This document shows positions 32,793 through 43,058 of a stretch of 64,000 nucleotides of DNA, piece by piece. Below the pieces are notes generated by a model. That model worked only from the letters and a program-made list of their open reading frames with translations. It was not told the DNA's origin and searched no databases. Source of the DNA: Blepharisma japonicum. Taxonomy: Eukaryota > Ciliophora > Heterotrichea > Heterotrichida > Blepharismidae. The position numbers and the translations under genes are program-made. Positions within the stretch are counted from its first letter, which is position 1. Every line of letters starts with the position of its first letter. The stretch covers positions 186,001-250,000 of the forward strand of contig CATKHK010000001.1 in the NCBI GenBank assembly GCA_949751835.1, written 5' to 3'.

Positions 32793-33332
32793 TTAAGACC
32801 GAAAGATATCTGCAAAGAATTGCGAAGGCTTTATTGGTGTTTGCTCTTTATCTGTAATTGGGATAGAATTTTTATTTATCGATGGCTGAAATATTTTTTT
32901 AAGTAAAGGATCTTCAAATCTCTCTGGATTACTTACAATGTCTGAGGCTAGATTTCCAAGAGAAAATTTCATAGCTAATGGCATTTCATGAAAAGTTGAA
33001 GAGCACGAAGACATTTCATTAGCATAATCTCGAATTTTCTTGATTTCTTTTCTGCATTTTTCTATACTTTCAGTTAAAATTTCAATATTATCTTCAGATT
33101 CTGGCAGTTTTGTTTTTAAAATAAATTCAATTTCTTTGACTTGAACGAATTTCGAGTAATTTTCTGGAGTAAATGGAGGGATTTCTAAAATTTCACGGAG
33201 CTCTTGCTCTGCGCTTGTCAAGCATTGGATTAATGAAATTCGGTCATTACATAGTAAAATATCATCTGATATTTGTTCCCACCATTTGTAAATCTGATCT
33301 TTGCTGGATATGTCGAAAAGAGATGAGTTCAT
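32793..33332 (-). CDS. Unassigned helical protein
   Basis: A 179-residue protein I do not recognise. The central part (residues 60-110) is charged and likely coiled coil (EFILKTKLPESEDNIEILTE). There are no Cys pairs, signal peptide or membrane segment. It ends at TAA with no TGA or intron. The size and composition suggest a small cytosolic or cytoskeletal factor, but this is only an impression. Confidence 0.62.
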   Translation of the reverse strand: MNSSLFDISSKDQIYKWWEQISDDILLCNDRISLIQCLTSAEQELREILEIPPFTPENYSKFVQVKEIEFILKTKLPESEDNIEILTESIEKCRKEIKKIRDYANEMSSCSSTFHEMPLAMKFSLGNLASDIVSNPERFEDPLLKKIFQPSINKNSIPITDKEQTPIKPSQFFADIFRS

Positions 33333-33470
33333 TTTATTTTTGAGATTTTTGAATCAATTGAAAATCAATTTATTATGTTAATATTCTGTAAAAGGATTAA
33401 TATTTTATTTATTATTGCATTAAAGAAAATAGTAAGGTAAAAGAATATATGATATAGCAGAATAAGATAC

Positions 33471-33971
33471 TTAAATTATGATATTAATATTATTCAAATT
33501 TTCACTTGATAAAAATTCAATATATTCTTCATACAAAAGGAATTTTTTACTTTCTTTTACATCATACATAATAAAATCTTTATAATCTGATTCATTTCAT
33601 AATATTCCGTTATCTCTTAATATTTTCTTAAAATCACTCAAAGGAATATAACCTTTATTCAGATTATCAATAACTTGGAATGCAGAAAGCAATAGATTTT
33701 TGTCCTCAAAATTAATTTGTCTACTTAAAAGTGGTTCCAGCATATATCTTTCAAAGTCTTTATACCTGATAGAGTTTTGAGTTTTATTGTTGGTAATTTT
33801 TGGGATTATTTCTCTGATTTCATTATCGCTTGGAAATTGTCCAAATAAATTCAATAATTTTTTTAGTTCTGCAGGAGTTATTGCTCCTCTTTTCCTTTTA
33901 TCAACTTTCTTAAACGCATCATCTAAAAGTTTTTTAAAGCTTCCAATATTTTCCCTTATTTGATTTATCAT
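33471..33971 (-). CDS. EF-hand protein, calmodulin-like
   Basis: A 166-residue protein with EF-hand type helix-loop-helix units. Loop 1 (DKRKRGAITPAE) and a later loop (DNLNKGYIPLSD) keep the Gly and Ile of the consensus but only some acidic ligands, so calcium binding may be weak. Similar degenerate centrin- or calmodulin-like proteins occur widely in cilia and cortex of ciliates. TGA at 33597 is read as Trp and extends the protein by 41 residues to TAA at 33471. Confidence 0.72.
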
Positions 33972-34274
33972 ATTATATATATAAACCTTGCATTGAATTG
34001 GACCTCTTATCTATGAGCTGAAGCAGACTCAGATATTTTTCAAATAAAAAAAACATACAATTTACATTTATTTTTATTTATGTTAAATACTACTTTCTTT
34101 CTATATTTCCTTATATTTATTATTTATATTAAACTCATAACTTTTTTATTTTCTGCATACCTTTTTCAACCAGTCTTCTAATCATTTTAATTCTATTATC
34201 ATTAAGTAGCCAAGTTGATTTTACCATTTACAATGAAAAATTATATCAGAAATATTTAAAAGTTATCTGAATAA
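33972..34274. other. Intergenic region
   Basis: About 300 bp of AT-rich DNA between two same-strand genes; I see nothing in it. Confidence 0.35.
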
Positions 34275-35762
34275 TTACAGGCGTCCTTTCTTGAGATAAA
34301 GCAATCTCGTAATAACAACTTGGAACTCAAGCGATGAAAATAGAGTTTTCATATGATAGGATAAATCAAGATCTTGAAGTGACTTTAGTATGAAAAACTC
34401 TTCAAGATTATTTTCTTCCAAAATCATAAATGCTCTTTTGTCATTCACTATCTTAATTCTATATTTTTCAAGTATCATATTATATTCAAGGTCAATATCC
34501 AAAACAATTCCTTCAATATTAATAGTACCTTTATGTACAAGCTTATCAAACATCGCGAACTGGGTTTTGTCACTATCAGGTAGTTTTATTTCTCGAGGAC
34601 TTTCACAATCTTCATTATGGCTGAAGTGATATAAAAACTTTTCAATATCCCATGGCTTAGGTTTGAAAGCCAAATAAGGTTTAGAGTCTTCTTGAGATCG
34701 TAGTATGGTTAGATTCTCATGTAAATACGCTGAAATCATATATAAATTTTTTGACAAAAAAAGATGTTTTAAGCCTTCATCATCAACATTTATAGATAAA
34801 CTGTCACAAAAGTTAGGATCGTCAGTTTCAATTTTGATGTTTTGATTATTCAAGCTCAGCTTAAGGAAAACTCTGTGTCTTCTTCAGCATTTAGGCTTAA
34901 AGAGTAGCTTGATGTAATTATTTAGATTTGGGTTAAACTCAAGCGAAAGTTCATCTTCCCTATAAAGTAAACTTAGTTTTGGGTACAAATTTCTCCTTAA
35001 TTCTTTCAATAAGAACTTTTTCCCAATTTTTAAGCTCTGCAGTTTGAATCCAGAATTTATATGTAAAAACACTGCATTTCTAAAATCTTTTGGATAAACA
35101 GTAATTTCTACACTGAAATCTTCATTTAGCTTAACAAGTGCAATGCATACACTTCCAGAAATATCAAGCGTATCCATTAAAATATTTTCCTGCTCCTCTT
35201 CGTCTTCAATATTATTTTCATCTTCTGATTCCTCAGGCTCAAATTTTTCATTATTCAAGGTAATCAATCCTAATTGTAAATAGTCAAATAATTCTCTTTC
35301 AAGAGTAATTCTTTCATAGGCAGATTCACTCATTTTTAGAAGATCTGTGCTAAGCTGTTTGATTTCCGAAATTCTAGCTTTCATGCAGTACTTATGGTCG
35401 AATTTATCTTCATAAGTTCAAAGATCTTTTAAAACCTCCAACTTTTCACTTTTAAGCCGATTAATGACAGTTTCTAAATCTTCTTTCTGCCCATCAGTAG
35501 GAGCGTCTGAGCCATCCTTCCTATAAGCTGTTAAGTTTTTCCTAATATTAAAGACAGTTTCAGTTGGTTTGCTGCTTGTATCAGAAATGCTCTGAATTGG
35601 CTCTTCTTGTTTTGATTCTTGCAAGTTTGTTTTAATGTGCTTTTGTAGCAAACTTTTATCAAATACAAACTTTTTTTTGAAAAGTGGCTGCAGCTGCTTT
35701 TCATGAGGGACTCGGTTGAGCTTGGAGTCATTATAAAATGAAAGAAGATGAGTCTTTTGCAT
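34275..35762 (-). CDS. Unassigned protein with acidic linker
   Basis: A 495-residue protein (start ATG 35762, with another in-frame ATG at 35786). Two TGA codons (35418 and 34884) read as Trp join three frames. The N-terminal 100 residues look disordered; a coiled-coil region follows (LETVINRLKSEKLEVLKDL, QLSTDLLKMSESAYERITLE), then an acidic run of Glu/Asp near residue 200 and a beta-rich C-terminal half. No known domain is evident. Confidence is moderate that the three frames are one gene, since all are in phase and no TAA/TAG intervenes. Confidence 0.68.
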
Positions 35763-35814
35763 ATTTATTAAAAAAATTATAATCATATTGTGATAAATAA
35801 ATCACAATTGAAAA

Positions 35815-36177
35815 TTATCTTGGTAATCTGCTTAAAAGCTTCGCACTTTCAAGCCACGGCTCTAACCGAATTGGCTTTGAGCTTCTTTTAAGTCTTGAAA
35901 GCTGCATTCTTGAATTGTTCATTATATTTTTATAGCTTGGTGTTAAATTTGGTAGCGTCGGAGTTTGGCTTCGTAAGTGTATTTTTGTATTCGGACTATG
36001 TGATTTCCTCCTATAAAAATACTCTTGTTTTTTCTGATTATCATTAAAAATCGGTAGAAGATTAAACTTCCGTTTTTTAGGCGGTGGGGTTTGCGTGGAC
36101 TGGTCTTGGTGGCGATTAAAAGGCCCTGACCTAATACTAACAAGCGTGATCCCATCAAGCATCTGATCTGCACTCAT
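35815..36177 (-). CDS. Small basic protein of unknown function
   Basis: A 120-residue, strongly basic, Pro/Ser/Arg-rich protein (TPPPKKRKFNLLPIF contains a possible nuclear localisation signal). It is probably disordered. It starts about 50 bp after the end of the next upstream gene on the same strand, as is usual in this compact genome. No homologue is recognised. Confidence 0.55.
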   Translation of the reverse strand: MSADQMLDGITLVSIRSGPFNRHQDQSTQTPPPKKRKFNLLPIFNDNQKKQEYFYRRKSHSPNTKIHLRSQTPTLPNLTPSYKNIMNNSRMQLSRLKRSSKPIRLEPWLESAKLLSRLPR

Positions 36178-36230
36178 TTCCCTTTTAAAATTATGACATT
36201 ATTACTCCTAAAAGCTAGATAAAAATATTA

Positions 36231-36557
36231 TTAAAAATTATTTAAAACATGCTCCATTTCGTCCTCATCAATAATTTCCATATCTTTATCGTCTTTTAAT
36301 TGTTTGTTTCCTGCTATTTTAAAACCAAGAGAAAGTCTAGTTAACGGATCATCTTTTAAATGAACTCTTTCTGTCATAATTTTTAAATAATTTATCTCGT
36401 CAAATAATAAATATTTGCCTGTTTGGGAAAGCTGAGCTTCATCTGCGAGACTGTTGATTTCTCTCATATCGTAATTTAGAAGGTCAGAAACTGAGGCAGG
36501 AACACTTTTTATTTTTCTTATAGAAATTGGGTCGGAGTATATGCGGCGCAAAATCAT
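36231..36557 (-). CDS. Small unassigned protein, 5' end uncertain
   Basis: From the first in-frame ATG (36557) the product is 108 residues, with an acidic C-terminus (DDKDMEIIDEDEMEHVL). The frame stays open about 160 nt further upstream and would add a hydrophobic segment (FIFCICASISLCYLCLED), but no ATG is found there before the divergent gene at 36782. Either the short form is right or an upstream exon was missed. Confidence 0.5.
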   Translation of the reverse strand: MILRRIYSDPISIRKIKSVPASVSDLLNYDMREINSLADEAQLSQTGKYLLFDEINYLKIMTERVHLKDDPLTRLSLGFKIAGNKQLKDDKDMEIIDEDEMEHVLNNF

Positions 36558-36781
36558 GTCGAGGGTATGCTCACCTGATTGGGTGTTATATGGGGCCCGA
36601 GCGACTTCAAGAAAATGAACATTGGACGGAGAGTCTTGCAGATGATCTTCTAAGCATAAATAACAGAGAGAGATAGAAGCACATATACAAAATATGAATT
36701 TTTTTAAAATCAGACTCTCATAAAATGCTAATAAGTCTATTGCAAAGTCTCATAAATTTAAAAAACCTCTACTCTATAAAT

Positions 36782-37783
36782 ATGGAAAAGAAAAAATTGC
36801 CTATCCCTCCTCCAGACCGGCGTACTCATGCAAAGAAAAAAGTGATATCTTCTTCAATGGCAGAACTAATGCTTAGACAAATAGATCAATTGCGTAAAAC
36901 AATTTCTGATTTTTTCATCATTCCATCAAGAATCAATATGAGATTAAATTATTCTGAGTTACCAAACTCTGTCAATGTTTTATTATTTGGCCCATCCGGC
37001 TCAGGAAAATCTTCCCTAGTGAGAACTCTTTATAGAGCTCTCCATAATACTGTTCAGCTCCCAGCAGAAATTCGGCATAAGCTTGTAGTAAAAGGTTCAG
37101 CTAGAAATGAAGGAACCACTGTATATACAACAGTACTCCTCAAAGAAGAAACTCAATACCCAAAGCCTACAAGCGGTATAAAAATCCATGACACACGAGG
37201 CCAAATCTGAATGGACAATCATGAGCAAGCCCAAGCTGACTTGATATTAGACGGAAAAGTCAAAGACATGGCAAGGGTTGAACAAAGGTCAACAAGATAC
37301 GCTTACAAATTATGGGAATTCTGAAAAAGTGAGTCACAGCTGTTCCCCACTGAAATTTTAAAAGAAAATCCGACTCTATCTGACAAGCCGCATTGCTTAT
37401 TATTTGTCTTTGATGGAAGTTTAGAAGAAATTCCTAATGGGCCTGAAGAGACACTTTTTTATAGAGAAATTATGCAGCTAGCGAGAAGTAAAGGATATTT
37501 TTATCCTCAAATTGTCCTTACACATATTGATAGGGTAGAAGATAAATCTAAAGCTGAAGAAGAGCTTAGAGAAATCTTGGATATGAAAATAGAAGGTGTA
37601 GTTATGAAGTTAGGAATTCCCAGAAGTAGCGTTCATTTTATCGAAAACTATCATGATGACCAGAACGAGCCTGATTTAAATGTGGATTTCCATGTACTTA
37701 GATTATTGCACGAATCTGCACAGCAAGGAGAATCTTATTTGCAAAGTCAGCTGAAGGAGAAGTCTGGGTGTGAAATTCAATAG
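36782..37783 (+). CDS. P-loop GTPase-like protein
   Basis: A 333-residue protein with a Walker A/G1 motif at about 70-77 (GPSGSGKS), a DTRG-type G3 motif (KIHDTRGQIW) and a likely G4 motif in VLTHIDRVED, where TKxD is usual. The spacing recalls IFI44-like and AIG1-like GTPases of eukaryotes. Two TGA codons (37208 and 37322) are read as Trp; the first directly follows DTRGQI. The ATG at 36782 comes 2 nt after a TATAAA; an ATG at 36725 would add 19 residues. Cell role unknown. Confidence 0.8.
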
Positions 37784-37930
37784 ATAATTATTAGAAATTA
37801 TTAAATAAATATTTTTATTAATTACAGAGCAGAAGCTTTATTTTATTGATAATACCGTATTTTTATAGCAGTAAAATAATATTAAATGATTAATAAACTC
37901 AGAAAAGCATAAATGGGTCATTTCTTATAA

Positions 37931-39133
37931 ATGAAAATTATGATATTAAAGAATATTTCAGATATTACATGGTCAGTGTTAAGGTATATGGTTGAAAAAT
38001 ATAATCAAGTTTTGTAAAAGTTACTCAGAGAATACGCAAAAGAATGTGAAAGAAATGAAAATTCGGTAGAAGATGCAGATACTATAAGAAAAATTCAAAA
38101 AATTGATGAAGATTATGCCGTTGAAGAAAGAAATGCAATAGATCAAGAAGTTCAAGCTTATATTCCCCTATTTGTTGATATTGGAGTTAACACTGATAAA
38201 GATCTCGAGGCTTGCTGTGAGGACTTGCCTGAAAAAAGACATAGAGATGATTGGGAAGAAAATCATGAAAGTAAATGCAATTTGTCAATCCCAGACAAAA
38301 TAGAAATCCATTATGAAATAAAATCTTGCAAGAATAGAAAAAGTAGCTATTATAGGCTTAAAAATGAAAAATTCATTCATATGCTAAAAGAGCAAAGAAG
38401 AAAAATGAGAAATAATGATGAACATACAGAATTAAATAAAGTTCCGCTATCAGGCACCCCAGTTGTGAGCTATATTGAAAAGAAGCACGAGTTTACCAAT
38501 AGCTTGATAATTCCATCAAATAACTCTTCGCTATTTAAAGTAACTAAAAGCGAAAACTTTTTTTCAACCCCAAACAGCCAAAAATTCTTTGATTTGGACA
38601 ATAAAAGTATTGATTCAAACAAAAGCCCAAACTCAGTAAATGATTTAGACTCTAATCCTGCAAATACCCCAGCAAGTCAAAATAACGCCTATCCTGATCT
38701 TAATGATGTTCCTTCTATTTCCTATTCCAATATTATGGATTCTCCAAGTCCAAAATTGCCAGAATTCAAAAGTTCTCCATCATTTTCTGAAGGATCTTTT
38801 GTGTCAAAGCATCTTTTTTGCCCTATAAAATCTTCGGATCACGAACAAAGTAATAAAAATGCTGAGAAACATAAAGAAATAAAATTTTCGTCCCCAAAAT
38901 TCGAAATCAACCCTTTTCATAGCCGAAATTCCTCAGACCAGAGCACCGTCAGTTCAAATCCTTTACTTTCCTCTTTTATAACATCTGGGCGAAAATTTTC
39001 TGACATTTTATATGCTGACGAAGAAATGGCAAACACTCCAAGCCAATCTATTATAAGCGCTCCTACTAATCGTTCAGTATTCGGAAAGTCAAGTAACCCC
39101 AATATCTCTCCTTTCTTGAATAAAAATAAATAA
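37931..39133 (+). CDS. Unassigned Ser/Asn-rich protein
   Basis: A 395-residue protein after removal of a 15-nt intron (38014-38028). Without splicing the frame has no ATG and meets a TAA; with it, an ATG at 37931, just after TATAA, opens the whole frame, which supports the model. The N-terminal third is charged and helical. A basic segment (KNEKFIHMLKEQRRKMRN) precedes a long Ser/Pro/Asn-rich tail, probably disordered. No known domain is seen. Confidence 0.7.
38014..38028 (+). other. 15-nt intron, phase 2
   Basis: Sequence gtaaaagttactcag with A at position 10. It removes the in-frame TAA at 38015-38017 and links an ATG-started exon to the long downstream frame. Confidence 0.82.
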
Positions 39134-39166
39134 CTTTAACTTTGATTAATATGAAAGATTTAAAAC

Positions 39167-40005
39167 ATGGCGAGTATAAAGGCTCAACGGACTTACTACG
39201 TCACTAATAGAGCTTCACTTCCTAAAACTCAGCAAAATTCACCTCAAAAAACTAGAAATAGCCCAATACCAGCTTCTTATAAACACACAACACCAAGACC
39301 ACCTTCAAGGTCACCTCAATGTGTGGGGAGAGTAATTAGCCATGTACGGTATTTAACCCCAGATAACTATGATAACATATTAAATAAACTCCCATCAATC
39401 AAAAAATCGCAAATCTCTTACATAACGCAGACACTAGAAAAATCAAGGAAAAGTTCTCAAAATTCTCCATCACCAGTAAGGCAATTTTCAAATGAAAATT
39501 CAAGGTCGCCTGAAAGGAAAAGCACTGTGCTCAGTGATTATAATTGGCCTAAGAAGACAGAAAAACCGTCTCACTGGTAAGAGTTGACTTGAGAAAAGGA
39601 TCTTTTTCAAAAAAACAAATTATTGGAATAAAAGAGAATACCTTAAGTGAGCAAACTAAAATAGATATAGATAGATATTCAGGATTTGGTAATAGATTTG
39701 ACTGCTGGGATGAAGTTAATAATGAGTTATCTACACAGGACTCTCCAAATTCCACTTTTTATTATTGCAACAACAGGCTTAAAACATTATCAATGGCTTT
39801 TAAGCTTGATAAAACAGAATTTCAAAAACAGTTAAAAAGACAATCAAGGAGGACAATTTCAGAAAATATTCATTTTTTGCAAAATGAAAAGCAAGAAGCA
39901 TTTCCATATGAACGATTTGTTCAGGATCTAGACCATATTGCTAATTTGGATGATTCATTAAATGAAATCAGTCTGAAGAAAAGAAATTTTTTGAATAAAT
40001 GGTAA
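39167..40005 (+). CDS. Unassigned Ser/Pro-rich protein with atypical intron
   Basis: Two adjacent frames (39167-39580 and 39589-40005) are probably one gene of 273 residues. The first has an ATG and a TAA; the second has no ATG near its 5' end. An intron of 17 nt (39577-39593, gtaag...ttgag) would join them in phase, making a TGA Trp codon at the junction. A 14-nt alternative (39568-39581) also restores phase. The product is basic with SP-rich motifs (NSPIPAS, SRSPQ, NSPSPV), typical of disordered phospho-proteins; function unknown. Confidence 0.6.
39577..39593 (+). other. Candidate 17-nt intron
   Basis: It starts gtaag and ends gag, with an A at position 11. The length departs from the 15 nt of the others. 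Needed to connect two frames, but not proven. Confidence 0.5.
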
Positions 40006-40129
40006 AGTTTATTAATTAATTTCAATTAGGCTTAAATAAAGTAAAATTATTATAATATTATGCCTAATATTTAAAATAAATAATAAAATTATCTCCTAAT
40101 ATTTATTTAGTGTTAATAATATGTTATAA

Positions 40130-41355
40130 CTAATATAATTCTAAAATAAATCACGTCAAACACTGTTCTTTGATCAGATAGCTTCGAGATATCTTTATCA
40201 GTAAAATGCTATCTTCATTATCAAGCTTTGATAGTATTTTATATTCCAATAGCGTTCCAATCTTAACGATTTCTTCTTTGATTTTTTAATATTTTTTTTC
40301 TATTTAATTTTCCCTTATTATATTGATTTATCTTCAGCAAAGCTCATGGCTCCTCCGACACCTCCCATAAGCCTAAAAATAGATCCTAATAGCGCACTAA
40401 TTAGCTGTATTCACGTTTGTTTACTACTTCTTGTAGTAATCAAACAGTTAGTATCTTTAGAGAAATTGATATTAAGATACAAATTATAGGAAGTCCCAAT
40501 CTAAATAGAAATTACTCTTTTGCCACACATTGAAAGCCTAAATTTTGGGAGTCATATGTAAAACATGTATCCGGTGAGTTCTAACTCTGAGTCTGTGTGT
40601 TTGGTAATACTTCATAAAAAATACAGAAGGAGTCAAATCAAATCTCAGAACTGTAGGAGTTGGTCCGCGGAATATTATGCCAGATTCTGGATAAACTTTG
40701 GTTTATAGCTGCTTAATGAATTAGGGATTAAAGAATTAGCAGTGATGTTCACATTTCATCAAGCTGTACTTAGTGTCTGCACAATTTCCATCATCATCTA
40801 CCCAAAGAGCCCTATATCTTATAACTTTTAATATAGCTTTGAGATCTGTTACAAATCTAGACACTTCGTGATTTAACAACTAAAGGACTAAAGATTTAAC
40901 TTCAATGCCATTATTGATTGAGTAATCAATTAGGATGGATATATTCTTTTTTTTAATTAAAATATATATGATAATATTAAAATAGCCCACTAGGGAACAT
41001 CATATATCTTTAAAAGTCCTTGTGGGGATCTTCCTCCTCATATATAACACTCTTCGCTTTTATAGATAAAATCCTTCCCGCCGTATCTCTCTTCTATATA
41101 TTAAATACCTGCACTATTGCTATTGATACCAAATAAAGCATTTAATGTATTAGAAGTAATGCTAAAATGCCAAATATCGCTATAAATAGATTCACAATTT
41201 TCATATCCACCAAAAGCTATTATAGAATTATGATAAGGAATTGTGTCCATGATGAGGTTTTTTCTTGAATTAGGAGTAGAGTCAGTTATTTGAAATGTCT
41301 GAAACTCAAGTCCATAAGTGTTTATAAAATAATAATTGAGTATTCATACAATCGT
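40130..41355 (-). pseudogene. Decayed Kelch-repeat membrane protein gene
   Basis: No full-length frame exists, but protein-like pieces follow one another. From 41355 down, Kelch-like sequence (IIAFGGYENCESIYSDIWHF, then ECYIWGGRSPQGLL) is joined across an intact 15-nt intron (41094-41108) and ends at TAG 40990. Further on are a Cys-containing piece (NSPDTCFTYDSQNLGFQC), a second 15-nt intron (40501-40515), a hydrophobic piece (LGLPIICILISISLKILTV) and a helical tail ending at TAG 40130. Several TAA/TAG stops and frame changes separate them, and no start ATG is seen. I read it as a host gene in decay; it could also be two remnants. Confidence 0.5.
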
Positions 41356-41514
41356 TTAACTTTTAATGTAATCTAATATAAAATAAAATTGAGCATTTAA
41401 AAAATTTTAATTTAATGCCAAGATATTAAAATGCTATTTTATTTATAATCTTTGCAAAAAATGAATCTCAAATTTTAATCTTGAATCTTATGAAATATTA
41501 AATAATTAATTAAA

Positions 41515-42018
41515 CTAAGGAAGCTCTTCATAGTGCTGCTTATCTTCAAATGCTTTAAATAATATCCCTAATGCCAAGGTTGCAATTATAAAAGCTCCAA
41601 ACATAAAAAATATGACGAATAAGCTTAAAGAAAGATCATATCCATCCTCATAATTGATAAGGCATGAGTAATCATCCCGCAAAAAGTAAGCACCAATTGC
41701 CATCCAAATAAAAATCACAAAAAGAGATATTATCAGGAAGAGATAATACAAATTTCTGTAAAAAGGTCTTATCAAGCTTCTATAGAAGAAAATCTCCACG
41801 ATTATCAACGCTAAAGAAGGAAAAGGTAAAAAGATTGCTAATATTATCAGTCATTCTTTAAGAGGGTCATCACTGCATTCGTCATCAGTGGACCCAACTA
41901 TAGCAGCTATTACAATCATAAGTGAAATGCCTCCAATACCTAATAAAGCAAGCATATATCTGATTACTGCATTATGAAGAGACTCCTCAGGGATTTTCCT
42001 CTCTGGTTGCTGCTCCAT
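41515..42018 (-). CDS. Four-TM protein, tandem copy A
   Basis: A 167-residue integral membrane protein with four hydrophobic segments (about residues 24-44, 62-84, 94-117 and 137-160). Both loops between TM1-2 and TM3-4 have acidic-Cys clusters (STDDECSDDPLKEW and RDDYSC, then YEDGYDL), which also occur in copy B. TGA at 41851 gives the Trp of KEWLI, aligned with a TGG in copy B. I know no family name for it. Topology predicts both Cys-acidic loops on the same side. Confidence 0.75.
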
Positions 42019-42139
42019 TTAAAATTTATCGTGTTAAAACGAATATTTTTATAAAATTAGCTATAAAAAATTATTTTAAAAAGGCTTGATTAATTTTTTG
42101 CATATTTGATATTTATTTATTAAGTCCCTAGTTTCAAAA

Positions 42140-42634
42140 CTAAGGAATAGGATTATATCCAGCTTTATATATTTCCGGCTTACTCAATAGTCCAACTGTC
42201 AAAGCCAAAACAATAACTGCAGCTCCAATATATGATACTCCAAATAAAAAGAAAGTCAAATCATATCCATCTTCGAATTTATCATTGCATGAATCATCAT
42301 CCATGATTAAATAGGTCCCTACTGCCATCCATAAAAAATATAGGATTGTTTCAATTGTTAAAATGGTATGATAGCAATTTCTAAACAACTTTTTTTCTAA
42401 ACCACTTCCACAAAAAATTTCTGTGAGTACAGTAGGAATTGAGGCTACACCTAGAATAACAGCTAATGCAATAAGCCATTCTCTTAAAGGGGCATCATCA
42501 CAATTATCGTCTGTTGAAGTTAATACTGAAATAGTTACAATCATCAAGGTTATTCCACATAATCCTAAAAGAATTAACAAAAATCTTGTCAATGTTCCGT
42601 GTTTTGCACGCTCTGATTCTTTTGGGTCTTCCAT
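42140..42634 (-). CDS. Four-TM protein, tandem copy B
   Basis: A 164-residue paralogue of copy A with the same four-TM plan and loop motifs (STDDNCDDAPLREW; MDDDSCNDKFEDGYDL). Sequence identity outside the motifs is modest, so the duplication is old. The conserved acidic residues and paired cysteines could bind metal or form a disulphide; this is inference. The frame needs no TGA. Confidence 0.75.
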   Translation of the reverse strand: MEDPKESERAKHGTLTRFLLILLGLCGITLMIVTISVLTSTDDNCDDAPLREWLIALAVILGVASIPTVLTEIFCGSGLEKKLFRNCYHTILTIETILYFLWMAVGTYLIMDDDSCNDKFEDGYDLTFFLFGVSYIGAAVIVLALTVGLLSKPEIYKAGYNPIP

Positions 42635-43058
42635 ATTAATTTTCTGATAAGTTTTCTTAAATAGGACAATTAAGTTTCATAAATGCACATCAGAATCATG
42701 GAGTGAGAGCAAAATTGATAATTTTTTTTCATGTTTAAAAGTGATTCGATCAATTAATTTTTAGTTTATAGCAATATCGCATGAGCAAAATATAAATAAA
42801 TTAGCTGATCTAATATTATTGGCCTTTAATGATACTAAAAGAAAGGTTTAATTTTTGAATAAATAGTTCTTTGCTATAGATCTTATTCTATGCATTGGCA
42901 TGAGATACTATCATGAAATAAATAAAAATTATTTTCATATTTTTCTATTTAAATATTAGTCATTTCATTTAGGTAGAGGCTAAATTAAAATATTGCCGAA
43001 TTAGTGTTTTTTAAGCTACTTTTATTCAACACAAAATAATTAGAAAAAAACTGTTAAA
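42635..43058. other. Intergenic region
   Basis: About 420 bp of AT-rich DNA between two same-strand genes; no feature is recognised. Confidence 0.35.

Noticed and set aside
36660-36690. A 15-nt intron gttatttatgcttag on the minus strand before the 36231-36557 gene
   Set aside because: It has GT and AG at 15 nt but G, not A, at position 10, and its removal restores no start codon.
39568-39583. A 16-nt intron gtctcactggtaagag joining the two frames at 39580
   Set aside because: It puts the second frame out of phase; only 14 or 17 nt restore it.
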